A DNA stretch of 64,000 bases from the NCBI RefSeq assembly GCF_003143515.1, contig NZ_CP029343.1, positions 1,736,001 through 1,800,000 on the forward strand, written 5' to 3'. Every line of letters begins with the position of its first letter. The first letter of the stretch is position 1. The translations under genes and the position numbers were made by a program. This document shows, piece after piece, positions 10,512-20,390 of the stretch. A model generated the notes under the pieces. That model saw only the letters and a program-made list of their open reading frames with translations, was not told the DNA's origin and did no database searches. The stretch comes from Massilia oculi. GTDB taxonomy: Bacteria > Pseudomonadota > Gammaproteobacteria > Burkholderiales > Burkholderiaceae_D.

Positions 10512-13385
10512 ATGCAACAACGTACCAAGATCGCATTGGCCGTCGCGCTCGCGCTGCCGGCAATGAGCGCCATCGCGCAGGAAGCACTGCAGCGCGTCGA
10601 AGTGACCGGTTCCCGCATTCGCCAGGTCGACCTGGAAACCGCGCAGCCGGTCCAGGTGATGAACCAGGAACAGATTCAGAAGAGCGGCCTGGTCACCGTC
10701 GGTGACATCATCAACAGCCTGTCCTCGGCCGGCGTACCGGCATTCAGCAAGGGCACGGCCCTGGGCGCAGGCCGCGACCAGGGTGGCCAGTTCCTCGACA
10801 TGCGCAACCTCGGCGCCCAGCGCCTGCTGGTGCTGGTCGACGGCAAGCGCTGGAGCCAGTCCGTCAACGGCTACACCGACATGTCGACCGTCCCTTCGGC
10901 GCTGATCGAGCGCGTCGAGATCCTCAAGGATGGTGCCTCGTCGATTTACGGTTCGGACGCGGTCTCGGGCGTGGTGAACATCATCCTGAAGAAAACCATG
11001 CAGGGCGGCCAGGCCAGCATCTACCATGGCCAGAACGAAAAGAACGACGGCAAGACCAAGGATTACTCGCTGGCCTATGGCGCCGGCGATGACAAGGCCT
11101 CCCTGCTGTTCGGCGTGACCTATACCGAACAAGGCGAAGTCTGGGCCAAGACGCGCGACATTACCGCGACCTCGAACGGTCCCGATCGCCCGAACTCGGC
11201 GCTGGGCACCGGCCCGTGGGGCCGCATCCGCCAGGTGAATGCGGCCGGCGGCCCGACCGGCTTCGACCGCGTCCTGAACCACACTGGCGGCCCGCTGGGC
11301 GATGGCGTCGGCGCCGATTCGCGCAACCCGAACAACTATCACACGTTCACCAACGCACCTGACGACCTGTTCAACTCGACCAGCCAGATGCACTTCCTGA
11401 CCCCGAGCAAGCTGACCTCGCTGTTCGTCAAGGGCGAAGTCGCGCTGCCATGGGACATGAACTTCAAGACTACCGCAATGTATGCCGACCGCAAGTCGTC
11501 GCGCACGGTCGCCGGCTATCCCCTGAGCTCGACCTCGCAGGCGAAATTCCCGGTCTACGTCGACAAGAACAGCTACTACAACCCGTACGGCAACCAGGTC
11601 GCCGGCGCTGGCAATGGCCAGGACCTGTTCTTCTACCGCCGCACCATCGACGTGCCACGCGTGACCGACAACAGCAGCCGCACCCTGCACATCGACGCCA
11701 CATTGGAAGGCGAATTCGAACTGCGCAGCCTGCCATGGAACTGGAGCGTCGGCTACAACCACAGCAAGGTCGAGGGCCTGGTCCAGGGATACGGTGACCT
11801 GAACCTGGTCAACCTGAAGCGCGCCCTCGGCCCGTCGTTCATGAACGCCTCCGGCGTGGTCCAGTGCGGCACCCCGAACGCGCCGATCGGCCTGGCTGAA
11901 TGCACGCCGTTTAACATTCTCGGCGGCCCATCGGCCTCGACCCAGGATGCGCTGGACTACGTGATGTCGACCTCGCAGGCAACCTACAGCTCGGTCGTCA
12001 ATAGCGCCACCGCCGACATCACCGGCGAACTGTTCACCCTGCCGGCCGGCGCCGTCGGCGTCGCGGCCGGTATCGAACACCGCGAAGTGCGCGGCGACGA
12101 CATCCCGGGCCAGTTCGAGCAATCAGGCTACTCCTCGAGCCTGGCGGGTAACGCCACCTACGGTCGCTATACCGTGCGCGAAGCCTATCTCGAAGCCAAC
12201 ATCCCGCTGCTGAAAGGCCTGCCCGCCGCCGAACTGCTGAGTCTGAATCTGGCGACCCGCTATTCGGACTACTCGAACTTCGGCTCGACCACCAACAGCA
12301 AGGCCAGCTTCATGTGGAAACCGGTGCGCGACGTGCTGGCGCGCGGCACCTATGCCGAAGGCTTCCGCGCCCCAACCCTGGGCGACACGTTCGGTGGCGG
12401 CTCGCAGACCTTCGCCAGCTACCTGGACGTGTGCGACAGCGCGTTCGGCGAGGCGGCCAACAATCCAACCGTCGCAGCGCGCTGCGCAGCCGCCGGCGTA
12501 CCAGCCGGCTTCCGCCAGAAGAACCAGACCGGCGGCAACGTGAGCGCAACCGGCGCCCAAACGCCATTCCCGTTCACCACCGGCGCCGGCAATGCCTTCC
12601 TGCAACCGGAATCGGCCAAGACCCGCACCTTGGGCCTGGTCATCAGCCCATCGAGCGTGCCAGGCCTGTCGGTCTCGGTGGACTGGTTCAATATCCGCAT
12701 CGAGAACCGCATCTCGGGCGTGTCGGCCACCGACACCCTGGAAGAGTGCTACGTGAACAACGTGCAGAACTTCTGCTCGCTGATCAAGCGTGACGCGACC
12801 GGCCAAGTGGTTGACCTGCAGATTGGTAACACCAACCGCGGCAAGACCGAGACCGAGGGTGTCGACGTGGCGATTAACTATCGCCTGCCACGCACCGCCT
12901 GGGGCCAGTTCGGCATTCGCAGCGAGACCACCTACACCGATTCGTTCAAGGAACAGTCGACGCTGGATTCGGAATGGGTGGAATACGCCGGCGAGTACGA
13001 CATCTTCCGCGTAAAGTCGAACACCTCGATCGACTGGAGCCTGGGCAACTGGAACGCGACCTTCACCGGCCGCTTCTACAGCAGCCAGAAGAACCGCTGC
13101 TGGACCGCCAACCCGGCAGTCTACTGCTCGGATCCGACCGCCAAGACCAGCTGGGGTACAGGCTACAACCGTCACGGCGAAATGTGGTACGCCGACCTGT
13201 CGGTGGGCTATGCCCTGCCGTGGAACGCGAAGATCCTGGTCGGCGCGAACAATCTGTTCGACAAAAAGCCTGAGATCAACTACAGCGCTGCGTCGTCGAC
13301 CGGCGGCAACTCGTCGTCGTCGGCGGTGAGCCCGGAACTGCCAATCGACCGCTTCTTCTACGTCCGCTACAACCAAGCCTTCTAA
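10512..13385 (+). CDS. TonB-dependent receptor (first of a tandem paralogous pair)
   Basis: Outer-membrane TBDT of 957 residues. ATG 10512 is preceded by GGAGAG and opens a clear signal peptide ending near SAIAQ (about residue 22). The plug begins LQRVEVTGSRIRQVDLETAQ and ends GASSIYGSDAVSGVVNIILK; the barrel ends in an aromatic residue (YNQAF), the usual signal for BAM insertion. There is no STN domain, so no sigma-factor signalling is expected. Long stretches match the next gene nearly word for word (VEVTGSRIRQVDLETAQP, GQNEKNDGK, LGPSFMNASGVVQCGTP, RLPRTAWGQFG), marking them as tandem duplicates. Ligand unknown; receptors of this type in related bacteria often import oligosaccharides or metal chelates. 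Confidence 0.95.
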   Translation: MQQRTKIALAVALALPAMSAIAQEALQRVEVTGSRIRQVDLETAQPVQVMNQEQIQKSGLVTVGDIINSLSSAGVPAFSKGTALGAGRDQGGQFLDMRNLGAQRLLVLVDGKRWSQSVNGYTDMSTVPSALIERVEILKDGASSIYGSDAVSGVVNIILKKTMQGGQASIYHGQNEKNDGKTKDYSLAYGAGDDKASLLFGVTYTEQGEVWAKTRDITATSNGPDRPNSALGTGPWGRIRQVNAAGGPTGFDRVLNHTGGPLGDGVGADSRNPNNYHTFTNAPDDLFNSTSQMHFLTPSKLTSLFVKGEVALPWDMNFKTTAMYADRKSSRTVAGYPLSSTSQAKFPVYVDKNSYYNPYGNQVAGAGNGQDLFFYRRTIDVPRVTDNSSRTLHIDATLEGEFELRSLPWNWSVGYNHSKVEGLVQGYGDLNLVNLKRALGPSFMNASGVVQCGTPNAPIGLAECTPFNILGGPSASTQDALDYVMSTSQATYSSVVNSATADITGELFTLPAGAVGVAAGIEHREVRGDDIPGQFEQSGYSSSLAGNATYGRYTVREAYLEANIPLLKGLPAAELLSLNLATRYSDYSNFGSTTNSKASFMWKPVRDVLARGTYAEGFRAPTLGDTFGGGSQTFASYLDVCDSAFGEAANNPTVAARCAAAGVPAGFRQKNQTGGNVSATGAQTPFPFTTGAGNAFLQPESAKTRTLGLVISPSSVPGLSVSVDWFNIRIENRISGVSATDTLEECYVNNVQNFCSLIKRDATGQVVDLQIGNTNRGKTETEGVDVAINYRLPRTAWGQFGIRSETTYTDSFKEQSTLDSEWVEYAGEYDIFRVKSNTSIDWSLGNWNATFTGRFYSSQKNRCWTANPAVYCSDPTAKTSWGTGYNRHGEMWYADLSVGYALPWNAKILVGANNLFDKKPEINYSAASSTGGNSSSSAVSPELPIDRFFYVRYNQAF

Positions 13386-13400
13386 GCAATTTAATTGCTC

Positions 13401-13438
13401 AAAAAACCCGCCCGGCGCAAGCCGGGCGGGTTTTTTTT
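13401..13438 (+). terminator. Strong intrinsic terminator of the first tandem TBDT
   Basis: A perfect 10-bp stem CCCGCCCGGC (13407-13416) / GCCGGGCGGG (13421-13430) with a GCAA tetraloop, an A6 run before it and a T8 run after it. Confidence 0.95.
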
Positions 13439-13548
13439 CGCGTTTCCAAATTTAGATCATTTATTGACCTCGCAGTCAATTACTTGTCAAATTCATCATC
13501 CATAAATACACATTTCTGCAACACATTCGTCATGCAGACGTTTTAGCG

Positions 13549-13578
13549 TTGACAGTCATGCACTGCGAATGTTTTTAT
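13549..13578 (+). promoter_or_regulatory. Possible sigma-70 promoter of the second tandem TBDT
   Basis: TTGACA at 13549-13554, an 18-base spacer and TTTTAT at 13573-13578, in the AT-rich 319-base gap between the two receptors. It would give a leader of about 120 bases. The -10 match is weak. Confidence 0.35.
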
Positions 13579-13704
13579 TGCTGCCTTGAAAAGTCGATTC
13601 ACCAATCCATTGGCGATTTTCAGCGAGTCGCTTCGCGACATTTTTCGGTGGCAGTGCCCTTCCCCATGGTGCCGCCGCGTCTTCACCCCTAGGAGTTTTG
13701 CAAC

Positions 13705-16614
13705 ATGATGGAAACACTCTTGTCCCGCTCGGTGCGTGCGATCTGCCTCGGCGGCATGACCCTCGGCATGACCGCAGCGATCGCACAGGAAGCTTCGGCG
13801 CCTCTGCAACGCGTCGAAGTGACCGGTTCGCGTATCCGCCAAGTCGATCTGGAAACCGCACAGCCAATCCAGATCATGAACGCGGAACAGATCGCCAAAT
13901 CCGGTCTGGTCACCGTTGGCGACGTCCTGAACAACCTGTCGTCTGCTGGTGCTCCTGACTTCAGCCGTTCGGGCTCGCTGACCTCGAACACCGAAGCTGG
14001 CGGCCAGTACGTCAGCCTGCGCAACCTGGGCGCGAACCGCCTGCTGGTCCTGGTGGACGGCAAGCGCTGGACCCAGACCGTTGCCGGCTACACCGACCTG
14101 TCGACCATCCCGTCGGCCATGATCGAGCGCATGGAAATCCTGAAGGATGGCGCTTCGTCGATCTACGGTTCGGACGCGATCGCAGGCGTGATCAACATCA
14201 TCCTGAAGAAGAACATGCAGGGCGGCCAGCTGTCCCTGTACACCGGCCAGAACGAAAAGAACGACGGCAAGGCCAAGGACTTCTCGCTGACCTACGGCGC
14301 GGGCGACGACAAGGCATCGCTGATGTTCGGCCTGTCGCACACCGAACAAGGCGTCGTGTGGCCGGGCACCCGCGCACAGACCTCGACCTCCTACGGTCCT
14401 GCGCACCCATATGACGGCTTCGGCGCCGGCCCATGGGGCCGCATCACCCCGGTGAATCCGGCCAATGGCGGCTCGCTGACCAGCGCCGCAGCTGGTGGCT
14501 TCAACAAATACCTGAACCACACCGGCGACTGGACCGGCAACGGCGTCGGCGCCAACTCGCGCGACCCGAACAACTACCACGCGTACACCGGCCTGAACGA
14601 GGACAAGTACAACTCGAGCCAGGACATGCACCTGCTGTCGCCGAACAAGCTCGACACGCTGTTCGTCAAGGGCGAAGTCGCCCTGCCGAAGGACATGCGC
14701 CTGAAGACCACCGCGATGTACTCGCAACGTGAAGCGCTGCGCCAGATCGCCGGCTATCCGCTGCAGTCGACCTCGCAGGCCAACTATCCGGTCTACATCG
14801 ACAAGGACAGCTACTACAATCCGTACGGCAATCAAGTCGCCGGCGCCGGCATGGGCCAGGACCTGTTCTTCCAGCGCCGCACCATCGAGCTGCCGCGCCT
14901 GACCGAGAACGAAAACCGTACCCTGCACATCGACGCGACCCTCGAAGGTGAATTCACCGTCAAGGACCTGGCGTGGAACTGGAGCGTCGGCTACAACCAC
15001 AACAAGGTCTCGGGCACCGCAACCGACAGCGGCAACATCAACCTGCTGAACCTGAAGAACGCCCTGGGCCCATCGTTCATGAACGCCTCCGGCGTCGTGC
15101 AGTGCGGCACCCCGGCCAATCCGATCGCCCTGGGCAGCTGCACCCCATGGGACATCCTGGGCGGCCCATCGGCCTCGACCCCGGAAGCCCTGGCCTACGT
15201 CAACACCAACGGCACCAAGACCTACGGTTCGACCATCAACAGCGCCACCGCCGACCTGGCCGGCGAACTGTTCCAGCTGCCAGCCGGCGCCGTCGGCCTG
15301 GCGGTCGGCGTGGAGCACCGCGAAGTCAAGGGCTCGGACGTTCCTGACCAGTTCTCGCAGTCGGGCTATTCGACCAACCTGTCGGGCCAGCCGACCTACG
15401 GCCGCTACACCGTGCGCGAAGCGTACGCCGAGCTGAACGTGCCAGTGCTGAAGAACCAGCCGTTCGCAGAACTGCTGAGCTTCAACGTGGCGACCCGTCA
15501 CTCGGATTACAGCAACTTCGGCGTGACCAACAACAGCAAGTTCAGCTTCATGTACAAGCCGGTCAAAGACGTGCTGGTCCGCGGTACCTGGGCTGAGGGC
15601 TTCCGCGCTCCGACCCTGGACGACATCTCGGGCGGCGGTTCGCAGTCGTTCGATACCTTCCTGGATCCATGCGACACCCGCTTCGGCGAAGCAGCGCGCG
15701 ATCCTGCTGTCCAGGCACGTTGCGTCGCCGCCGGCACCAGCCCGACCTACCGTCAGCTGATGCAGGCAGGCACCCCGATCACGAGCTCGGGCGGCACCCA
15801 GTCGCTGGTGGCGTTCAACTCGGGCGCGGGCAACGAATTCCTGCAGCCTGAAACCGCAACCACCAAGACCGTCGGCTTCGTCTACAGCCCATCGTTCGTG
15901 CCTGGCCTGAGCGTTGGCCTGGACTGGTACAACATCTCGATCGAGAACCGCATCACCGCCATCGGCGCCGACTACGTCGCCGAAGAATGCTACATCCGTG
16001 GCAATGCGAACTACTGCGGCGTGATCGGTCGTGATGCAGTGACCGGCCAGATCAACCGTCTGTCGCGCGGCAACGCCAACCTGGGCGAAATGGAAACCGA
16101 AGGCCTGGACCTGGCGATCTCGTACCGCCTGCCACGCACCGCCTACGGCCAGTTCGGCTTCCGTAACGAAACCTCGTACGTCGACAAGTTCCGCACCCGT
16201 GACGGCGCCGGCAGCGAGTGGAACAACTACGCTGGCCTGTACTTCTACAACCGCGTGAAGTCGAACACCTCGATCGACTGGTCGCTGGGCGACTGGAGCG
16301 CCACCTGGGGCTTCCGTTACTACAGCCCGGTCAAGGACAGCTGCTGGGACGTCGACGAGGGCATCGAGTGCAACATGCCTGACTACAAGAGCTACTCCTA
16401 CGGCACCGGCGCGAACAAGCTGGGCTCGGTCACCATCCATGACCTGAGCGTTGGCTACAAGACCTCGTGGGACGGCCGCTTCCTGGTCGGCGTGAACAAC
16501 GTCTTCGACAAGAAGCCTCGCGTCGTGTACGAATCGGCGGCTGACGCATCGAAGGTCGATGCCGACCTGTCGCTGGACCGCTTCTTCTACGTCCGCTACA
16601 CCCAGAACTTCTAA
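13705..16614 (+). CDS. TonB-dependent receptor (second of the tandem pair)
   Basis: Outer-membrane TBDT of 969 residues, paralogous to the gene just upstream. ATG 13705 follows AGGAG at 13690-13694. The signal peptide ends near MTAAIAQ; the plug runs from LQRVEVTGSRIRQVDLETAQ to GASSIYGSDAIAGVINIILK, and the barrel ends YTQNF. No STN domain. Compared with its upstream twin it uses more GCT, CGT, GGT and GTT codons in its 5' third, which hints at higher expression or a different history. It has its own spacer, candidate promoter and terminator, so the two are probably separate transcription units. Substrate unknown; the pair may take up related ligands with different affinity. Confidence 0.95.
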   Translation: MMETLLSRSVRAICLGGMTLGMTAAIAQEASAPLQRVEVTGSRIRQVDLETAQPIQIMNAEQIAKSGLVTVGDVLNNLSSAGAPDFSRSGSLTSNTEAGGQYVSLRNLGANRLLVLVDGKRWTQTVAGYTDLSTIPSAMIERMEILKDGASSIYGSDAIAGVINIILKKNMQGGQLSLYTGQNEKNDGKAKDFSLTYGAGDDKASLMFGLSHTEQGVVWPGTRAQTSTSYGPAHPYDGFGAGPWGRITPVNPANGGSLTSAAAGGFNKYLNHTGDWTGNGVGANSRDPNNYHAYTGLNEDKYNSSQDMHLLSPNKLDTLFVKGEVALPKDMRLKTTAMYSQREALRQIAGYPLQSTSQANYPVYIDKDSYYNPYGNQVAGAGMGQDLFFQRRTIELPRLTENENRTLHIDATLEGEFTVKDLAWNWSVGYNHNKVSGTATDSGNINLLNLKNALGPSFMNASGVVQCGTPANPIALGSCTPWDILGGPSASTPEALAYVNTNGTKTYGSTINSATADLAGELFQLPAGAVGLAVGVEHREVKGSDVPDQFSQSGYSTNLSGQPTYGRYTVREAYAELNVPVLKNQPFAELLSFNVATRHSDYSNFGVTNNSKFSFMYKPVKDVLVRGTWAEGFRAPTLDDISGGGSQSFDTFLDPCDTRFGEAARDPAVQARCVAAGTSPTYRQLMQAGTPITSSGGTQSLVAFNSGAGNEFLQPETATTKTVGFVYSPSFVPGLSVGLDWYNISIENRITAIGADYVAEECYIRGNANYCGVIGRDAVTGQINRLSRGNANLGEMETEGLDLAISYRLPRTAYGQFGFRNETSYVDKFRTRDGAGSEWNNYAGLYFYNRVKSNTSIDWSLGDWSATWGFRYYSPVKDSCWDVDEGIECNMPDYKSYSYGTGANKLGSVTIHDLSVGYKTSWDGRFLVGVNNVFDKKPRVVYESAADASKVDADLSLDRFFYVRYTQNF

Positions 16615-16654
16615 TGGAACGGGGTCGCAAGACCCTGTCCTGAGCGGTTCAGCG

Positions 16655-16688
16655 AATGCCCGTCCGGCCTTGCCGGCCGGGCATTTTT
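16655..16688 (+). terminator. Intrinsic terminator of the second tandem TBDT
   Basis: Stem AATGCCCGTCCGGC / GCCGGCCGGGCATT with one mismatch and a TT-rich tail (T6). Confidence 0.85.
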
Positions 16689-16769
16689 TCTTGGGCGCCC
16701 CGCCCTGCCGCCGCCGACGCGGTATCATGGCGGTTTGCCCGCGCCACGCGCCGCCCCATCCCCCACTGT

Positions 16770-17534
16770 ATGACCATCAAACTCAAGAACGATAAAGACA
16801 TCGCCAAGATGCGCGTCGCCGGCCGCCTGGCCGCCGAAGTGCTGGAAATGATCAAGGAATACGTCGTGCCCGGCGTCTCCACCGAGGAACTCGACCGCCG
16901 CTGCCACGACTACATCCGCAAGGTGCAGAAGGCTACCCCGGCCAATGTCGGCTACCACGGCTTTCCCAAGACCCTGTGCACCTCGATCAACGGCGTGGTC
17001 TGCCACGGCATTCCGAGCGAGAAGGACGTGCTGAAGGACGGCGACATCGTGAACATCGACGTCACCGTGATCAAGGACGGCTGGCACGGCGACACCAGCC
17101 GCATGTACTTCGCCGGCACCCCGCGTCCCGACGCGAAGAAGCTGGTCGACACGACGTACGAGGCGATGATGGCCGGGATCCGCGCCGTGCGTCCGGGCGC
17201 GCGCCTGGGCGACGTCGGCCACGCGATCCAGAAGCTGGCCGAAGGCGCCGGCTATTCGGTGGTGCGCGACTACTGCGGCCACGGCATCGGCCGCGTCTAC
17301 CACGAAGAGCCGCAGGTGCTGCACTACGGCCGCCCGAACACCGGCCTGTTGCTGAAGGAAGGCATGACCTTCACGGTCGAGCCCATGATCAATATGGGAG
17401 AAGAGGACGTGATCCAGCTCGACGACGGATGGACCGTGATGACGCGCGACGGTTCGCTGTCGGCCCAGTGGGAACACATGATCGTGGTGACGAAGAACGG
17501 CTTCGAAATCCTGACGCCGTGGCCGGACGCCTGA
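16770..17534 (+). CDS. map: Methionine aminopeptidase type I
   Basis: Removes the initiator Met from nascent proteins in the cytosol. The 254-residue length and motifs are those of bacterial type I MetAP: NIDVTVIKDGWHGDTSRMYF carries the two metal-binding Asp, GHGIGRVYHEEPQVLHYG the catalytic and metal His, FTVEPMINMG and SAQWEHMIVVT the two Glu ligands. ATG 16770 (MTIKLKNDKDIAKMR) matches the family start; an upstream in-frame start would add unrelated residues. It stands between two receptor genes rather than in the common rpsB-tsf neighbourhood, so it may be one of two map copies in the genome, which cannot be checked here. Confidence 0.97.
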   Translation: MTIKLKNDKDIAKMRVAGRLAAEVLEMIKEYVVPGVSTEELDRRCHDYIRKVQKATPANVGYHGFPKTLCTSINGVVCHGIPSEKDVLKDGDIVNIDVTVIKDGWHGDTSRMYFAGTPRPDAKKLVDTTYEAMMAGIRAVRPGARLGDVGHAIQKLAEGAGYSVVRDYCGHGIGRVYHEEPQVLHYGRPNTGLLLKEGMTFTVEPMINMGEEDVIQLDDGWTVMTRDGSLSAQWEHMIVVTKNGFEILTPWPDA

Positions 17535-17550
17535 TCCGACCCAGTAAGTG

Positions 17551-17587
17551 AAAAAACCGGGTTCCTCGCGGAACCCGGCTTTTTTTT
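17551..17587. terminator. Bidirectional terminator between map and the convergent TBDT
   Basis: A 9-bp perfect stem CCGGGTTCC (17557-17565) / GGAACCCGG (17570-17578), tetraloop TCGC, with A6 before and T8 after, so it works on both strands. A second hairpin (17591-17614, 10-bp stem, no T-run) lies between it and the TBDT stop. Confidence 0.9.
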
Positions 17588-17627
17588 GTCCTGCCCACGG
17601 CGCACCGTGGGCAGGAATCCTGGCAAC

Positions 17628-20390
17628 TTAGAACTTGTAGTTGCCGGTGACGTACAGCTGACGGCCCAGTGGATCGGCGTAGCGCGGGTCGAAGCCGACC
17701 TGGTGGCCCGACGATGCACGCAGCGACAGTGGCGGCTTGCGATCGAAGATGTTCTTCATGCCGGCGCGCAGCGTGAAGGCATCGGTGAACGCATAGCGGC
17801 CTTGCCAGTCGAAGGTGGTGAACGACGGCACTTCGAGGCGGAAGCCGGTCACGTTGACGCCGGTGTCCAGGTTACGCACGGTCGCCGCCGCGTCGGTGTA
17901 GCCGTTGCGGTAGTTGACGATCAGCGAGTTCGACAGTTTGCCGGTGTCGAGCGAGGTCGACAGGCGGACGATGTGGCGGAACGTGACGGCATTGTTGATG
18001 CCGAAGTAGTTCATGCTGTTGGTCCACTGGTCGCTGGTGCCCGGACGGGTATAGTCCGACTTCAGCATGTAGGTGCCGTTCAGGGTCGTGGTCCAGGTGC
18101 CGAAGCCGAGGCGCTGGCGGGTGGTCATGTCCCAGTCGATACCGCGATTGTGGGTCTGGCCGATGTTCACCGACGAGCGCAGGAAGGCCCAGTAGGTGTT
18201 GCCGGTCGATGGTTCGGTATAGGTCTTGAACAGTTCGCGGAAGGTGGCCGGGTCGGCCCAGGCCTGCTGCTCGCTGACCGAGCTCACCGCATCCTTGATC
18301 TTCACGTCCCACAGGTCCAGACCTGCCGAGAAGCGCGACGACGGTTCGAAACGCATGCCGACCGTGAACTGCTTCGAGGTTTCCGGACGCAGGTTTTCGT
18401 TACCGGCCGACAGCACGTTGTACTGGGTGGTGCCCGGGCGGCACAGGGTCGGATCCTGGATCGGGCAGCCCCACGACGACGCGGTGAAGCCGGCGTTGAC
18501 GGTCGGCGACGCGATGTCGGTCATCGCCGGGGCCTTGAAACCGGTACCGTACGAGCCGCGGAACAGCAGCTGCTGCATCGGCTGGTAGCGGAACGAGACC
18601 TTGTACGTGGTCTTCGACTGGTCTTCCCCGAACTTGCGCTTCTGCAGCGAATCGTCGATCGCCGAGATGCTGTCGTAGCGCAGGGCGGCGGTCAGTTCCA
18701 GCTCCTTGGTGACTGGCGCCAGCACTTCGGCGAATGCGCCGACGTTGTCGCGCTTCATGTCGTACGCGGCCGGGGCGTTGAAGTTGTAGATCACGCCGTT
18801 GACGGCGTCGGCCGACGGCGTCTGCTCGTAGCTGTACTCGCGGTAGTCGGCGCCGATCGCGAGCTGCGACACGCCGCCCGGGAGCGCGAACAGTTCGTGC
18901 GAACCGCGCACGTCGAAGGCCTTCAGGGTGGTCGACGCTTCACGGATCGAACCATGGAAGATCGAGTTGGCGATCAGCTGGCGGGTAGCATCGCTCTGCT
19001 CGCCGATCGGGGCGAACGGGTTGAAGGCGTTGTTGGCCAGCATCGAACGGAATTCGGCGTTCTTCATGTAGCCGCCGACGTAGCGCTCGTCGATCGAGTT
19101 CTCCGACCAGGTCAGCGCGCTGTTCACGGTCCAGCCGCCGACTTCGCCGTCGACGCCGACCACCGCGTGCTTCGATTCGGTGATGGTCTGGCTGTCGCGG
19201 GTGCCCCAGTCATAGGCGCGGTAGTTGCCCGAGACGGTGTTGACGCGACCGAGTTGGGTGGCGTTCAGGTAAGGCGCGACGTACTGGTTGAACTGCGGCG
19301 AGCCGGCGGCGATCGAGAACGGCGCGGTGTTCGGCGCGATGCGCGCGGTCAGGTCGAAGCGCGAGTAGGCGATGTCGGTGAACGCTTCCCAGTTGTCGCC
19401 GAGCTTCTTGGTGCCCTTGACGAAGAAGCTGTCACGCTTGTTTTCCGGGACCATCTCGACGGTCTGGATGTAGTCGAAGGTGCAGTTGCGGGCGGTGGTG
19501 CCGTTGTTGTTGATGCTGACCACGTTCAGGGTCGGGCAATTACCGTTGGCCAGCAGGTAGGGCGAGAAGCCGACCGATGGCAGCGCGGGCACGCCGGCCG
19601 GATTGCGGAACGCCACGGTGACGTTGGCCGGCGCCGAGGCGGTGCTGGTGTTGTCGTAGACGTAGTTGGTGCCGTCGCGCGAGAAGGTGCGGAAGGCGGT
19701 GTTGGCGAAGTCGCGCTTGGTCGACAGGATCTGGTCCTGCTCGTCGCGGCGGTAGCTGACCAGCACGTTCCAGCCGTCGGTGTCCAGATCGCCGAAACCG
19801 TAGGTGGCCGCCACGTAGCGCGAACCGCCGTCCTTGCCGGCGGTCGGCTGACTGTAGTTGGCTTCGATGTCGCCGCCCTGCTGGTTCTTCTTCAACACGA
19901 AGTTGACGACGCCGGCGATGGCGTCCGAGCCGTACAGCGCCGAGGCGCCGTCGGTCAGGATCTCGACGCGCTCGACGGCGCTCATCGGGATCGCCTGCAG
20001 GTTGACCGAGCTGCCCGAACCTTGCGGCGCCAGGCGGCGGCCGTTCAGCAGCACCAGGGTATAGGATTCGCCGATGTCGTGGATCGAGGCCGACACGCGG
20101 CCGCCCGAGTTGGTGCCGGCGGCGATGGCGCCGATGGTGAAGCCCTGCATCGCTGGCAGGGTCTGGATCAGTTCCGCAACGCTCGTGGCGCCGGTCTTGG
20201 CGATCGCTTCCTGGCTCAGGGTCTGGATCGGCAGCGCGCCTTCGACGTTGATCCGCTTGATCGCGGAACCGGTCACTTCGACGCGCTGGATCGGCGCGTC
20301 CTGGGCAACTGCTTGGGTAACTGCGAGGCCGGCTACGAGGCCGAAGGCGAGCCGCACTGCGCGGGCACCCATCTTTTCTTTCAACATCAT
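17628..20390 (-). CDS. TonB-dependent receptor
   Basis: Outer-membrane TBDT of about 920 residues. The chosen start (MMLKEKMGARAVRL at 20390) lies about six bases after AGAAAG; ATG 20396 or 20387 are alternatives. The signal peptide ends TQAVAQ. The plug reads IQRVEVTGSAIKRINVEGAL through VLLNGRRLAPQGSGSSVNLQ to GASALYGSDAIAGVVNFVLK, and the barrel ends VTGNYKF. No STN domain. It differs clearly from the tandem pair upstream, so it is not a recent copy. It stands alone between two terminators, convergent with map. Ligand unknown. Confidence 0.94.
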   Translation of the reverse strand: MMLKEKMGARAVRLAFGLVAGLAVTQAVAQDAPIQRVEVTGSAIKRINVEGALPIQTLSQEAIAKTGATSVAELIQTLPAMQGFTIGAIAAGTNSGGRVSASIHDIGESYTLVLLNGRRLAPQGSGSSVNLQAIPMSAVERVEILTDGASALYGSDAIAGVVNFVLKKNQQGGDIEANYSQPTAGKDGGSRYVAATYGFGDLDTDGWNVLVSYRRDEQDQILSTKRDFANTAFRTFSRDGTNYVYDNTSTASAPANVTVAFRNPAGVPALPSVGFSPYLLANGNCPTLNVVSINNNGTTARNCTFDYIQTVEMVPENKRDSFFVKGTKKLGDNWEAFTDIAYSRFDLTARIAPNTAPFSIAAGSPQFNQYVAPYLNATQLGRVNTVSGNYRAYDWGTRDSQTITESKHAVVGVDGEVGGWTVNSALTWSENSIDERYVGGYMKNAEFRSMLANNAFNPFAPIGEQSDATRQLIANSIFHGSIREASTTLKAFDVRGSHELFALPGGVSQLAIGADYREYSYEQTPSADAVNGVIYNFNAPAAYDMKRDNVGAFAEVLAPVTKELELTAALRYDSISAIDDSLQKRKFGEDQSKTTYKVSFRYQPMQQLLFRGSYGTGFKAPAMTDIASPTVNAGFTASSWGCPIQDPTLCRPGTTQYNVLSAGNENLRPETSKQFTVGMRFEPSSRFSAGLDLWDVKIKDAVSSVSEQQAWADPATFRELFKTYTEPSTGNTYWAFLRSSVNIGQTHNRGIDWDMTTRQRLGFGTWTTTLNGTYMLKSDYTRPGTSDQWTNSMNYFGINNAVTFRHIVRLSTSLDTGKLSNSLIVNYRNGYTDAAATVRNLDTGVNVTGFRLEVPSFTTFDWQGRYAFTDAFTLRAGMKNIFDRKPPLSLRASSGHQVGFDPRYADPLGRQLYVTGNYKF

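Noticed and set aside
13543..16728. A minus-strand open frame of about 1060 codons opposite the second tandem TBDT
   Set aside because: Shadow frame; it also crosses the terminator and promoter regions of the real gene.
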